A stretch of 64,000 bases of DNA from an uncultured Bryobacterales bacterium (GTDB lineage Bacteria > Acidobacteriota > Terriglobia > Bryobacterales > UBA6623), in contig OX638379.1 of assembly GCA_951813605.1 (NCBI GenBank), positions 4,166,062-4,230,061 on the forward strand. The letters are read 5' to 3'. The notes beneath the pieces were generated by a model. It had not been told where the DNA came from, ran no database searches, and saw only the letters and a program-made list of their open reading frames with translations. Below are positions 9,919 through 19,301 of this stretch, one piece after another. A program made the position numbers and the translations under genes. The stretch's first letter is position 1; the number at the start of each line of letters is the position of its first letter.

Positions 9919-12204
9919 ATGACCGGCGTCTGGTGTGCCGCCTTTCATCGCGGTCTATTGATTTGGGCTTTGGGGAAATCCGACGGGGCCGAGTTCATCG
10001 AGTCCCGTTCCGGCCTAGCGGTTGCACTCCCCCACCACGCGGCATGGACACTTCACGCCGCCCAAGAGTTCGGACCGTTCTTGCTGACCGTCGCCCTCTT
10101 CGCCGCCAGCGCGTGGCTGGCCCTGCGCCTCGCGGGAGCGTGGTCGCTTGCGGCCTCGTTCATCGCGTTCTGGCTCGCGGTGCCGACCTTCGACGAGCTG
10201 GTCCGCTACGGGTGGTCGCGACGGAGTTCGCTCGAACTGCTTTCGCAAAGCCTCGGAATACCGCAACCCGGCGAGGTCGGCCAGCAAGTGCTGGCAGCCG
10301 TATCGGGACTCGCCATCGTGCTGCTCCTGCGTGCGGGCTTGCGGCGATCGGGCCTGCCTCCGCTGACCGCGTTCGCGTGTCCCGCGTGGCTGTTGTACGC
10401 TCTTTCCGATGCGTCCCTAGTGCATGCCCGGTTCCTCGACCGCATTGGAATCGATCACTTTCCCGCAGTGCTGGCGCTCGTGACGGCGTTGGCTGCCGCG
10501 AAACCGCGGCCGGACACAGAGCGGCCTTCGACGCTCGGCGCGGTCGCTCTCGCAGTCACCGGGCTGCTCGCCTACGCCGCTCCGGTTCCGTCTCCGACGC
10601 CTAGTAGCTCTGTTGCGTGGACCGACCTTTCGTCGGGAAGCTGGAGCATCCGCTTCGAGGCGGCGAGCTTTCTGCAGCAGCGGCGGGAGGACTGGATCGC
10701 GGGAGCCGACGAGCGGCTGCGGTCCTATCGGGAACGCCTGGGCCTGCCGTCGGACGCCAAGCCAATCCCGGTCCAAGTCGCAGACTCCGAGCGCGCCCTT
10801 GTCCCCATCGTCCCCAACCGGCAAGGCGCGAGGGGCTTCGGCTTCGACATTGCCGACAGGGGGGTGTTGATGAGCACGCCTGCCGGCGTTCCGGAAGATC
10901 TCCGTGAAGAAGCGTTGCTCGCCATGCGGCATGCTTGGGGAAATCCCGGATCGACAGCCATGGCGCTCGCTCTGGCCCGGTACGCCATCGGAACGTTCGA
11001 GGGCGGGGCGCTGGCAGATGCTGCGACATCGATTGCTTGCGAGGAGACTCGGTATTCGGAAAAGGCAGTCTTCTCCGTGGACCGAGGATTCCTGTCCCCG
11101 CTGGTACGCGACGCCGCGGGCGGCGCGTGGGTCGAGAAAGCGGTTGAGAGGCACGGTCCCGCAGTCGTGGCGACGCTGTACCGCCAGAGCCTTCCCGAGT
11201 CGCTGGCTATGTGCGTCGACTGCGTACCGGAATGCGGGACGGCGGTCTACCCAAGCAAATCCCATCTGCCGCCCGCAAGTTACCTCAAGGGGGTCTCTTT
11301 CTCGCATGAGGGAGGGGGCACGGGAGGCTACGGCAGCGAGAGCGCTCGGCTCGAGCTCGCGCGCATCCGGGACATCGGAGCGAACGCGATCGCCCTGGTA
11401 CCGTATGCGTTCACCGCTGCGCCCGAGGCGGAGTTCATCCGGTTCCGCACCTTGGAGACTGACGCCCGACTGCTTCGATCCGGTCGGCAGGCTCGCGAAC
11501 TAGGCATGCTTGTGATGCTCAAGCCGCATCTCTGGGCAGGGCGCAGGTTTCATGGTGAAATCGCCTTCACGGAGAAATCGCGATTCGACACTTGGTTCGA
11601 CGACTACCGCCGGTGGATGCTTCACTACGCTAGGCTCGCCGAGATTGGCAGATTCGAGGTGCTGGCAATCGGCAACGAACTGGCAGGCCTGACCGTCCAC
11701 GAACGGGATTGGCGATCGCTGATTGCGGAAGTGCGCCGCATCTATCGCGGACCCTTGACATACGCCGCTCACTGGGAGACTGAAGTCGAGAGCTTGGGCT
11801 TCTGGGACGCGCTCGATTACATCGGGGTGAACTTCTACTTCCCCCTCGCAGCCCCAGGCCAGTCTCTGTCCAGGGATTCGCCCGAGATTCTTCGGGCCGC
11901 GCAGACTATCGAACGCGTCCAAGCCCGTTTTGGAAAGCCTGTGCTTTACACGGAAGTTGGTTTCCCGGCGCTCGCAACCGCTGCCGAGCGTCCATGGGAA
12001 GAGAACAGCAGCGCCCTAGACACGGGCTTGCAGGCGCGGTGCTACGCCGTTTGGATGGAACGGTTCGCCCGCAACAGGAACGTGGCCGGGATGTTCTGGT
12101 GGAAATGGCCGAGCCATGGCCGCGGCAGCCCCTTTGACCCGTCGCACCGGCCGCTCGCGAAGCCTGCTGTGGACGTGCTGGCCAATTGGTTCGGCCGACT
12201 TTGA
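9919..12204 (+). CDS. membrane-anchored GH113-like glycosidase
   Basis: The N-terminal part (to about residue 230) has several hydrophobic helices. A soluble middle domain follows, and the last 300 residues are a TIM barrel like glycoside hydrolase family 113 (beta-mannanase type). The two catalytic acids appear to be Glu587 in AIGNELAGL and Glu679 in LYTEVGF, with VNFYFPLA between them. The barrel opens with GANAIALVPYAF, and KPHLWAGR follows, as expected for the family. The start is uncertain: ATG at 9919 is used, but a GTG at 9844 is in frame. It is divergent from the isomerase gene. Fusion to a multi-helix membrane part is unusual for this family, so the role may be envelope glycan processing. 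Confidence 0.78.
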   Translation: MTGVWCAAFHRGLLIWALGKSDGAEFIESRSGLAVALPHHAAWTLHAAQEFGPFLLTVALFAASAWLALRLAGAWSLAASFIAFWLAVPTFDELVRYGWSRRSSLELLSQSLGIPQPGEVGQQVLAAVSGLAIVLLLRAGLRRSGLPPLTAFACPAWLLYALSDASLVHARFLDRIGIDHFPAVLALVTALAAAKPRPDTERPSTLGAVALAVTGLLAYAAPVPSPTPSSSVAWTDLSSGSWSIRFEAASFLQQRREDWIAGADERLRSYRERLGLPSDAKPIPVQVADSERALVPIVPNRQGARGFGFDIADRGVLMSTPAGVPEDLREEALLAMRHAWGNPGSTAMALALARYAIGTFEGGALADAATSIACEETRYSEKAVFSVDRGFLSPLVRDAAGGAWVEKAVERHGPAVVATLYRQSLPESLAMCVDCVPECGTAVYPSKSHLPPASYLKGVSFSHEGGGTGGYGSESARLELARIRDIGANAIALVPYAFTAAPEAEFIRFRTLETDARLLRSGRQARELGMLVMLKPHLWAGRRFHGEIAFTEKSRFDTWFDDYRRWMLHYARLAEIGRFEVLAIGNELAGLTVHERDWRSLIAEVRRIYRGPLTYAAHWETEVESLGFWDALDYIGVNFYFPLAAPGQSLSRDSPEILRAAQTIERVQARFGKPVLYTEVGFPALATAAERPWEENSSALDTGLQARCYAVWMERFARNRNVAGMFWWKWPSHGRGSPFDPSHRPLAKPAVDVLANWFGRL

Positions 12205-12513
12205 CATCATGCAGCTCGCTGCAAGTCCGGATACTCGTCATGCCAGGACAGGTGCATCCACACGACGTCGCCGCCGGGCTGCGGCCACGGATCTGGCAAG
12301 CGTCGGTTCCAACTGTCCGAGGGTTTGAGGGATGCGAGTCAGGATTTGGCAGGATGGGACCGACCGAGCAAGGCGAACCAATTCCCTTTCCAAGAAGCCC
12401 GCGGCCGCTGTGTTATCCTGTGACTCCGCGGAGCGGTTCCGCGCTCAGCATCCCAACCCGGTGGATTTGAACCGGGATCAAATCACAGATCGAACAGGGG
12501 AATTCCGCCCAGT
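12205..12513 (+). other. leader region upstream of the RRM gene
   Basis: No gene is seen in this 309-base stretch. The last 90 bases hold two short inverted repeats: CGCGGA/TCCGCG at about 12,426-12,442 and CCCGGT/ACCGGG at about 12,458-12,477. They could form hairpins in the mRNA leader of the RNA-binding protein gene. Confidence 0.35.
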
Positions 12514-12888
12514 ATGGGACACAACATCTTTTTCGGCAATCTGCCGACTTGGGTAACGGCTGATGACATCAGGTCGTGGCTCGAAAGCAGCGATCTCGTC
12601 TGCGACGCAGTCCGGGTCATCCGGGACTTCGAAACACAGGAATCGAAGGGTTACGCATTCGTCGAGGCCCCGAACGAAGAGGAGATGCTCGCCATCATCC
12701 GCAGGTTCAATCGGGCGCCCATCGACGGCAAGCTCTTGCGCGCCAAGGCGGCCCACCCGAAGGGCGACAGATCGCAGCAACGCAAGCCGCCCAGACGTCG
12801 CGGTGACCGAGGGCCCAGGCCTCGCAGAGAGTCGTCGGGCAAGCAGCAGGTTGGCGCGTTCGGCGAAGCGCTCCAAAAGGCGCTCTAA
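12514..12888 (+). CDS. RRM-domain RNA-binding protein
   Basis: This 124-residue single-RRM protein resembles the bacterial Rbp/glycine-rich cold-response group. RNP2 is IFFGNL at the N-terminus and RNP1 is KGYAFVEA near residue 50. After the RRM (about residues 3-80) comes a basic, Arg/Pro-rich tail (QQRKPPRRRGDRGPRPRR) instead of a glycine-rich one. It probably binds mRNA in the cytosol, perhaps as a cold or growth-phase regulator; the target is unknown. An AGGGGAA sequence lies about 10 bases before the ATG. It converges on the oxidoreductase gene with a 48-base gap. Confidence 0.92.
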   Translation: MGHNIFFGNLPTWVTADDIRSWLESSDLVCDAVRVIRDFETQESKGYAFVEAPNEEEMLAIIRRFNRAPIDGKLLRAKAAHPKGDRSQQRKPPRRRGDRGPRPRRESSGKQQVGAFGEALQKAL

Positions 12889-12936
12889 TCATCCGGACTG
12901 CCGTTCCTAGCGCGGCCAGTCGCTCGCAGGAGCGCC

Positions 12937-14271
12937 TCAAGCCGCGGGGCGCTTCCTGTATCCGGCCGGGGCGCCCGGGTCGTTTGCCCCGTCGCCTTCG
13001 TAGCCGAGGTGGCGCGCGGGCGGACGATCCAGAATCCGTTCCGATTGCGGGTCGAAGCACATGATCCGCCCGCTGCGATACGAATCGACACCGAGTTTGA
13101 TCGCCACCATCACTTGATATCCGAAATACGCGTCGAAGACCGGTTTTGCACGAGTCTTGACACATTCAAGGAAATCGAGCATATGGGCGGTGCGGGCAGT
13201 CTGCTGGTCCCGGTTGTCGACCTCGACACGAATGACGTCCGTCCCTGTCCGGCGACGGAAATCCTCGGCGTACAGCCGTTCGGGACGTGCCTCCACCGCG
13301 CCGGGCGTAATCGATACCGCGGCGAACTGGCCGAAAAAGGCGGGCCCGTGCAACGCGTTCGAAGCCTGCGATCCGCAGGTTCCGACTAGGTTGACGACCA
13401 TGTCTCGATACTCGATGGTGGTGGAGTAGGTATCTGGCACCTGGCGATTGCGGAACAGGTAGATCCCGCCGTGGCCGCTGACGCGCTCGGGGAAGCGGGG
13501 CCCGGTGGCGTAGAGCAGAGGGCTCAGGCGGTGGTAGAGGAAATCCGTGCCGATCCCGCCGGAGAAGTCCCAGTACTTGCGCCACCGGAAGAATCGCTCC
13601 CCGCTGAAGGGCTGCTCGGGCGCGCTGCCTAGAAAGCGCTTCCAGTCCACCGCATCCGGCGTGGCCTCTTCATCGACGTAGTACTGCCACACTCCCGAAG
13701 CGTGGTTGGAGGAGTAGCTTGACTGCGCCATCACGACAGGGCCCGTCAATCCATCGCGGATCATCTCGCGTGCCTTGCTGTACGCGGGATCGGAAACCCA
13801 TTGGCTGCCAACCTGCAGGACCCTGCCGGTTTCTCGAGCGCTGTCGGCGATTGCCTTGGCTTCCGGGATGGTGCGGGACATCGGCTTCTCGAGGTACACG
13901 TCCTTTCCGGCCCGCATCGCGTCGATCGCCATCCGAGAGTGCCAATGATCGGGCGTGGCGATGACCACCGCATCCACGTCGTCTCTCGCTAGCAGGTCCT
14001 CGTACGCGTGATGCACATCCCGCTCGGCGAGGCCGATCATTTCCCTAGCGCGGAACTTCGCCCGGTCGTAGATATCGCTCGCAGCAACAACATTGATAAG
14101 GCCGTCGCGACGCATCATTGGCAGTAGGCGACGCTGCAGATGGCGGGTGCCGATGTTGCCCACACCGATGATGCCGACGTGAATCCGATCGTTCGCCCCG
14201 TTCACCCGCGTGGCTGACGCCGCGGCGACAGCTCCCATGAATATCCGTCTTGATGGCAGGTGGGAGCGCAT
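12937..14271 (-). CDS. Tat-exported Gfo/Idh/MocA-family oxidoreductase
   Basis: This is an NAD(P)-dependent sugar dehydrogenase-type protein of 444 residues from the ATG at 14271. The N-terminus has twin arginines followed by a hydrophobic stretch (SRRIFMGAVAAASATRVNGA). The Rossmann motif GIIGVGNIGTRH follows, then the family signature VYLEKPMSRTIPEA with the catalytic-type Lys of EKP. The open frame runs 76 codons further upstream but is low-complexity and lacks homology. Exported members are common in Acidobacteriota and Planctomycetota and may act on glycan sugars with bound cofactor. The substrate is unknown. It stands alone. Confidence 0.88.
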   Translation of the reverse strand: MRSHLPSRRIFMGAVAAASATRVNGANDRIHVGIIGVGNIGTRHLQRRLLPMMRRDGLINVVAASDIYDRAKFRAREMIGLAERDVHHAYEDLLARDDVDAVVIATPDHWHSRMAIDAMRAGKDVYLEKPMSRTIPEAKAIADSARETGRVLQVGSQWVSDPAYSKAREMIRDGLTGPVVMAQSSYSSNHASGVWQYYVDEEATPDAVDWKRFLGSAPEQPFSGERFFRWRKYWDFSGGIGTDFLYHRLSPLLYATGPRFPERVSGHGGIYLFRNRQVPDTYSTTIEYRDMVVNLVGTCGSQASNALHGPAFFGQFAAVSITPGAVEARPERLYAEDFRRRTGTDVIRVEVDNRDQQTARTAHMLDFLECVKTRAKPVFDAYFGYQVMVAIKLGVDSYRSGRIMCFDPQSERILDRPPARHLGYEGDGANDPGAPAGYRKRPAA

Positions 14272-15005
14272 TGCCGGTTCATTCTGCCACAGCTCCCGCG
14301 TGCGGCGCGAACCATCCTTCGCGAGGGCGAGGGAGCGCCTGCGGCGCTGCAGCTGGCAGGCGTCGTCCGAAGGCTTCCCAGAGTCATGCCTCCCCGGAGG
14401 TGGTCGTACGACATCGCAAGTTGCGGAGAATTGAGTTGCCCAAGGGCGTCCTCGGAGGCATTCCCGACCGTGTGGCTGGCCCGCGAGGATTCGCTTCAAC
14501 GAGTTGCGGCAGTGACGCGGCTCGCATTCCGCGGGCCGCAGAAGCCTCGCTTGACAGCGGAAACCCTCGAGCTAGGAGGGGGCTTCCGCGTGCCCGCGTC
14601 ACGCTTCAAGGGATAGGCGCGGCGCATGGGGGCCAGGCGCTTCTCGTCATGCTGGAACTGCATGCACTTCCGGGACAGTTGGGAAAACCTTCTTGTCTGC
14701 CGACTGATCAATCCTCCGAATGATGCGAATCAGGTGTCGCAGAAAAAAAGCTTGCGCCACTCTCGGCGAAGTCAGGTGCCGGAGCGCGTTGCAGTGCCCG
14801 ACGCCCAATTTGATGCTCGCGGGATGCAAGACAAGAGCAAGACGCGACCTGGCTTGCAAGCTAGGGGCCGTCGAGGCCTGACACAGGATTGGCATTTGGA
14901 GGCTCGCGCAGCGGGGTGAGAGCCGAACCGCCAAGGACTCGCGAGGCGTCCCCGCAATCCTTGAATTGCAAGACAGGAGCAGCGGGCGTCTACATGCAGC
15001 CGGGG
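14272..15005. other. 734-base stretch with no supported gene
   Basis: Only overlapping arginine- and serine-rich open frames occur here, including the tail of a leftward one that is antisense-phase to the SprT-like gene. None shows a family motif. No tRNA or clear terminator was found. It could hold an unrecognised RNA or decayed sequence. Confidence 0.4.
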
Positions 15006-15719
15006 CTAGGGCCAAGGTTGAAGGGACTGCAGAATTCTTTGCGCTTCGTCGTAGCCGGGGAATCGGCGCTCCTCTGCCAAGAACTCCGGTGTGTGGACGC
15101 AGCGACGGCTTCCTTGGAGTCGCACAGGATGCTTGAGGTGCAGCATCTCGTGGTAGAGCACGTACTCCAGGGCCATTCGCGGGACGCCGGACCTGTCCAA
15201 TGCTCGGTTGATCACGATGGCATCGTGAGCGGGATCGTAGTGACCCATTTGCCTGCGGGCAGCGTGTAGGCTCCACCCCAGAGCCGGCTTCCGAAGAGCG
15301 GCCCCGAAATGGCGCCGATTGAGAAGGTCGAAGAGTGCCTCGAGGTCGTGGACCCTGCCGCAAGGGGGCAGCAGATGCTTCCTCCCCCGCGTTCTGCGGG
15401 CAATCAGCATCTTGTCTTGGGTGGCAGGCGAATTGACCCATCGGCGATAGAGTTTGTTTGCCCTGCGGGGAACTCGCTTTCCATACATCTTCCAAAGCAG
15501 TGTCGTAGCCACCGCCTCCATCACCTCGGGGGGCGCGTCTCGCAGGATGTCGCTAAGGTTTGCAAGGATGCACTTGGATTCGCGGTCGTAGCGCGCGTTT
15601 AGCCGCAAGCCGGCAAAAGGCCGAAACCTCACTTGCAAGGACGGGGCGTCCCCGCGGGGAATCAAGTGGCGAACAACCCGTAGGAAGATCTCATTTGCGG
15701 TTTCCGTGCGCAAGCCCAA
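15006..15719 (-). CDS. SprT-like zinc metalloprotease domain protein
   Basis: This 237-residue protein has a gluzincin core: VLYHEMLHLKHP carries the HExxH-type zinc motif (HEMLH), followed by a third ligand candidate in HTPEFLAEE. The preceding region (LNRRHFGAALRKPALGWS, then MGHYDPAHDAIVINRAL) is the typical SprT/Spartan fold lead-in. Family members cleave protein-DNA crosslinks or act as general metallopeptidases. No separate DNA-binding domain is visible. The N-terminus (MGLRTETANEIFLRVV) looks helical. It is a single gene, 72 bases downstream of the DUF5715 gene on the same strand, so co-transcription is possible. Confidence 0.85.
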   Translation of the reverse strand: MGLRTETANEIFLRVVRHLIPRGDAPSLQVRFRPFAGLRLNARYDRESKCILANLSDILRDAPPEVMEAVATTLLWKMYGKRVPRRANKLYRRWVNSPATQDKMLIARRTRGRKHLLPPCGRVHDLEALFDLLNRRHFGAALRKPALGWSLHAARRQMGHYDPAHDAIVINRALDRSGVPRMALEYVLYHEMLHLKHPVRLQGSRRCVHTPEFLAEERRFPGYDEAQRILQSLQPWP

Positions 15720-15791
15720 CTCCGGAATGGGTTCACCGATCCACTGCTCGGTGCGGTCTGAACGTCTAGCTTACTCTCCGACCCCGAAAAG

Positions 15792-16412
15792 TCACTTGTT
15801 GGCTGCGGCAGTTCGTTGAGCAACGTAGTCCTCGTACCGCCGATGGACTAGGACATGGAACGTCGGCTGCCGGAACTCCTCGATCGCGTACAAGTACCGC
15901 TTCCCGTGCAAGCTCGCGAGGACGTTGCGGACCCACGACCGGTGAGAGCGTGTCATGTCCTTCTTCGAAATGTCCAAGCACGCGCCGGTCAAATGAACGG
16001 AAGCCTTGGGACCGGTCGACGCCGCTGCATTGGAGTTCCGACGGGCCAAGGACCTTTGGTAGCTCACCGTGCGCAGCATGCTCGTCACTCGCAATGGCCG
16101 CCCGAATCGCGTCCGGAACTGCCTGCCAAGCCGTTGCAGAAAGAGATGAGCCCAAGGCCGTAGGTAACGGTAGTCTGATGGAACCGCATGGACGTAGTAG
16201 TCCGCGGTTTTTTGGGCGACGGGCATGAGGAGCTGCAGGCGGGCCCACCGCTGCACCATTTCCTTGTCCTTCATCCTCGAGAGATGATCGGTGTCGGCGA
16301 GCCGGTTCTGTTCGATTTGGGAATTGGAGTCGGCGCGCAAGTTCGGCTCGGCCTGTCCGGCTAGAGACAGCGTTAAGACCAGTGCGAGGAGAATCGACCC
16401 ACACCCAAGCAT
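15792..16412 (-). CDS. secreted DUF5715 family protein (M15-like fold)
   Basis: This 206-residue exported protein has the signal peptide MLGCGSILLALVLTLSLAGQA. The C-terminal half carries a pattern like D-Ala-D-Ala peptidases of the M15/LAS group: SVHLTGACLDIS (His-x6-Asp) followed by FHVLVH near the end, giving possible zinc ligands His, Asp and His. It therefore may trim peptidoglycan peptides or bind the wall. The region LRVTSMLRTVSYQRSL is a conserved substrate-cleft strand in that fold. Activity is inferred, not shown. It lies upstream of the SprT-like gene. Confidence 0.78.
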   Translation of the reverse strand: MLGCGSILLALVLTLSLAGQAEPNLRADSNSQIEQNRLADTDHLSRMKDKEMVQRWARLQLLMPVAQKTADYYVHAVPSDYRYLRPWAHLFLQRLGRQFRTRFGRPLRVTSMLRTVSYQRSLARRNSNAAASTGPKASVHLTGACLDISKKDMTRSHRSWVRNVLASLHGKRYLYAIEEFRQPTFHVLVHRRYEDYVAQRTAAANK

Positions 16413-16922
16413 CTAGACAAGAGTAACAAACCAGAAGCAGCAAGCCCTGTTTCGCTGTGGAAGTGTGCGATAGAACGTGGCGAATTGCCGCTGGCCGCAG
16501 TCGCGATGGCCGGGCTGTTCTCCGGCAAGACCGACGCTCTGCCCCGGTTCGCGGAGGCTGCGCACCTGGCAACGCGATGGGAGCAAGCGTCCCGCAGATC
16601 GAGAATGCTGGCGGCAACCAGCACGTTCGCTCGAGCACGCGCCGTTACGTGTCTCGACCCCCGGGATCGTCTCATCTGCCTAGCAAAGGATCGCAGCCAA
16701 TCGCCAGTTTGAGGCCCTGTCGCAGCAATCTCCGAACGGCGGATTCCGGAAATCTGTCCAGGCAATGCACGATTGTCCGAACTGGCCGCCGCGGATTGTG
16801 GATCGTTACCTGCTGGTGGCTGTATTCTCAGAGTGACTGTGCTAGTCGCGGCAACTCCATGGCCGCTTCCCGAAGGCTCGATGGCGCTACATGACCGGCG
16901 TATTGCGTCACTAGGGTCCGCG
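16413..16922. other. 510-base intergenic stretch between divergent genes
   Basis: I see no supported gene. Short open frames on both strands lack family motifs. It separates the divergent DUF5715 and gluzincin genes and should hold both promoters. A weak TACTCT box lies 7 bases before the DUF5715 ATG. Confidence 0.4.
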
Positions 16923-18590
16923 ATGAGGCGGATCGCGTGGCCGCTTGTGTTCCTGCCCTCTTTAGCTGCTCAGCACGGCTGGGTCGCGGAAACTCCAAAC
17001 TTTCGCGTGCTGGTCCAACAGTCTCCGGGACTGGACGCGGCGACGGCGGCGATTGCCGCCGAAGACTTGGAAATGATTCGCCACCGTTTCCAGTCGGACG
17101 GTCTTGGAGCCCCGCGACGGGCCGACGGGCCGGTCGAAGTCCTGGTCGTGGCCAACACGCTCGAACTGCACGCCCTGCTGCGCGACCCGCCCTCGTCGCG
17201 GACTCGCGGAATCACCATCCGGGGAACCGACCGCGACCTAGCGATTGTGCCTTGGCACGATGGGCCAGGGCCCCGCGTGATCCTCGCGCACGAATACGCC
17301 CACCAACTCGATGACAATGGCTGGCCGCTCTGGTTTCGGGAGGGTCGGGCGGTCTACCTAGCCCGCCGCGTGCTGCCTCGAGCAGATGGGGACCCGGTCA
17401 AGGGTCTTGTTCAAATGCTTGAGACGTCGGCTTGGACGAAGTGGTCCCTTCTGCTGGCGGCGCAGCGCGAAGATCCTGCGATCGAAGAGGAGCACTTCCA
17501 GGCTCAGGCCTGGCTGCTGGTTCACTGGCTTTCGAGCCGCGCGCCGAGCCTAGCTAGGCTGCTGCCCGATCATGCCGCACAAGCGCTGGTGGAGTTCGGA
17601 GAGGAAGGCCTGACCGAGACGCTGCGCGCGCATCTGGAGGCGCTGCCGAGCCTTCCGCTCGACGCCCCGGCGACAGGCCCGGCGAACCACGCGAGTCCAG
17701 AGGTCCGAGTGGCGGCCGAGTGGGAGATTCCGCTGTTCGAAGCCGAAGCGCACCGGGCACTGCGGCTCCTCGATTCGGCCGAGGCCCGCTTGTCGGATCT
17801 CGTCGCCCGGTTCCCGGCGGTAGCGCGAGTCCAGGCGGGCTACGGCACGCTGTGCCTGATGCGGGGGCGCCAGGACGTAGCCGAAAGACACTACGGCCTG
17901 GCACTGGAACTGGGTGACACTCGAGCCCGCACGGCATACCGCTACGCGGTTCTGCTGATGCGGCCCGGGACGGCACCCGGCGCCAGAGCCAGGCAGGCCT
18001 TGCGCTTTGCCTTGGTCGCCCGGGACGCGATGCCAAGGGAGCCGGCACATCAGCTGGCAGTCGTCCACGGACGAATGCTAGGCGAGGACTGGAAAGGCGC
18101 GTTCGACGACTTGGGACAGCTCGCCCGGTTTCCCGGATGGGCCAAGCGAGCCGGACGGGAGGCGCTGGAGATCGAGCGAAGGCGGGCCGAATCGCTCCCA
18201 CATGTGCGCGCGCCGGCTCTTGTGGCACGAGCACCCGCGGCTACCGTGCCAATCCCCGAGCCTCCGCGCTTGCCCGCATGGAAAGAGACGCAGCCAGCCC
18301 GGTCGCGGACCCCAATCCGACGCAGGTGGCCTCCCTCCGGAACGTGGCTCACCTTCGGGCGGGTCGCGTGGGTCGACTGTTCGGGCGGCGCAAAGAAGCT
18401 TGTCCTGCACTCCCCCTACAAGCGTTACGTGTTTCGCGAGAACGCGAGTCAGCCGCCTAACCTGATCAACCGGCCATTTCGCGAGAAGGAGCTGCCATGC
18501 GGATTGCGCGGATGGAAAGCCGCCGTGGCGTACCGCAAGGTTACGGACGATCGCGACATCGACGGAGAGATTGTCGCTGTCCGCTTTTGA
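16923..18590 (+). CDS. secreted gluzincin (DUF1570-like) with TPR-like repeats
   Basis: This 555-residue exported protein starts at the ATG at 16923, giving the signal peptide MRRIAWPLVFLPSLAAQ. The next domain (peptidase-MA/DUF1570 type) contains ILAHEYAHQLDDNGWPLWFREG: HEYAH is the HExxH zinc motif and the Glu of REG is the likely third ligand. Helical repeat sequence with TPR-like spacing covers about residues 260-430 (AEARLSDLVARFPAVARVQA and following). The C-terminal 100 residues are proline-rich, then end in a small basic beta domain. It is probably a periplasmic protease or scaffold. It converges on the RraA gene. Confidence 0.8.
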   Translation: MRRIAWPLVFLPSLAAQHGWVAETPNFRVLVQQSPGLDAATAAIAAEDLEMIRHRFQSDGLGAPRRADGPVEVLVVANTLELHALLRDPPSSRTRGITIRGTDRDLAIVPWHDGPGPRVILAHEYAHQLDDNGWPLWFREGRAVYLARRVLPRADGDPVKGLVQMLETSAWTKWSLLLAAQREDPAIEEEHFQAQAWLLVHWLSSRAPSLARLLPDHAAQALVEFGEEGLTETLRAHLEALPSLPLDAPATGPANHASPEVRVAAEWEIPLFEAEAHRALRLLDSAEARLSDLVARFPAVARVQAGYGTLCLMRGRQDVAERHYGLALELGDTRARTAYRYAVLLMRPGTAPGARARQALRFALVARDAMPREPAHQLAVVHGRMLGEDWKGAFDDLGQLARFPGWAKRAGREALEIERRRAESLPHVRAPALVARAPAATVPIPEPPRLPAWKETQPARSRTPIRRRWPPSGTWLTFGRVAWVDCSGGAKKLVLHSPYKRYVFRENASQPPNLINRPFREKELPCGLRGWKAAVAYRKVTDDRDIDGEIVAVRF

Positions 18591-18600
18591 AGGAACAGGG

Positions 18601-19284
18601 CTACATGATGCCGTACTTGGCGAACGCGTCCTGGCTCGACATGCCCGCCTCGATCTCGCGACGCACGAGGTTTTCGCCGCGCGCTTTCTCGAGCGCCAGC
18701 GCAATCACTTCCTCCTGGTGACGGCGCGGCACAATGCAGACCCCGTCGCGATCGCCGACTACGATGTCGCCCGGATCGATGGAAACCTGGCCGATCCAGA
18801 TCCTTGACCGGTAGTCGACAACTTTTCCACGCGGTCCCTGGTCCTGAGCATAGGCACCGTATCCAAATGTGGGGAATTTCAAGGCCAGAATGCCTTCCGT
18901 GTCGCGATAGTAGCCGTCGAGGACGGCTCCCGCAGCCCTCAGCACCCGTGCCCTCGTGCTCATCAGCTCGCCCCACAACGCGTAGTGCGGAGAGCCGCCG
19001 CCACAGACATAGACTTCGTTTGGCTTCAGATCGTCGAGAGCCTCCAGCATCAGCCCGAATGGCGGACCAGGATCAGTGTCGGCGGCGCCGTCCGCCAGAT
19101 TCTCGGTAAGCACAGGCATGGCGCGGCCCGCGACGCGCATGCCGGGCAGCAAGGGGCGAATCTCGGCGGGCAGGAACTGCCGGAGCAATCCGATTTGGTC
19201 CATCACGTCCCCGACAACGGCGGAGGAGAGCTCGTGCCGGATGAGATCGAGAATCTCATCCTCGGCACGCGGAGGCCGGCTCAT
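18601..19284 (-). CDS. RraA family protein (HMG aldolase/oxaloacetate decarboxylase fold)
   Basis: This 227-residue protein has the RraA fold. It shows GAVLDGYYRDTEGI, matching the substrate-site GxxRD motif with its catalytic Arg, and the metal-loop strand GDIVVGDRDGVCIVP. Homologues are 4-hydroxy-4-methyl-2-oxoglutarate aldolases or oxaloacetate decarboxylases; some inhibit RNase E. The usual N-terminal VGDVMD segment is present. It lies 17 bases downstream of the U32-like gene and so ends an apparent thrB-U32-like-rraA operon. The physiological substrate cannot be set from sequence. Confidence 0.88.
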   Translation of the reverse strand: MSRPPRAEDEILDLIRHELSSAVVGDVMDQIGLLRQFLPAEIRPLLPGMRVAGRAMPVLTENLADGAADTDPGPPFGLMLEALDDLKPNEVYVCGGGSPHYALWGELMSTRARVLRAAGAVLDGYYRDTEGILALKFPTFGYGAYAQDQGPRGKVVDYRSRIWIGQVSIDPGDIVVGDRDGVCIVPRRHQEEVIALALEKARGENLVRREIEAGMSSQDAFAKYGIM

Positions 19285-19301
19285 TCTCTTCCCCCTAGGT
19301 C

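Noticed and set aside
12455..12480. tRNA T-arm-like sequence
   Set aside because: The TTCAAAT loop is present on the minus strand but its flanks do not form the 5-bp T-stem and no acceptor is found.
14647..15495. 282-codon leftward open frame
   Set aside because: It mostly overlaps the SprT-like gene in another phase and is Pro/Arg/Ser-rich without motifs.
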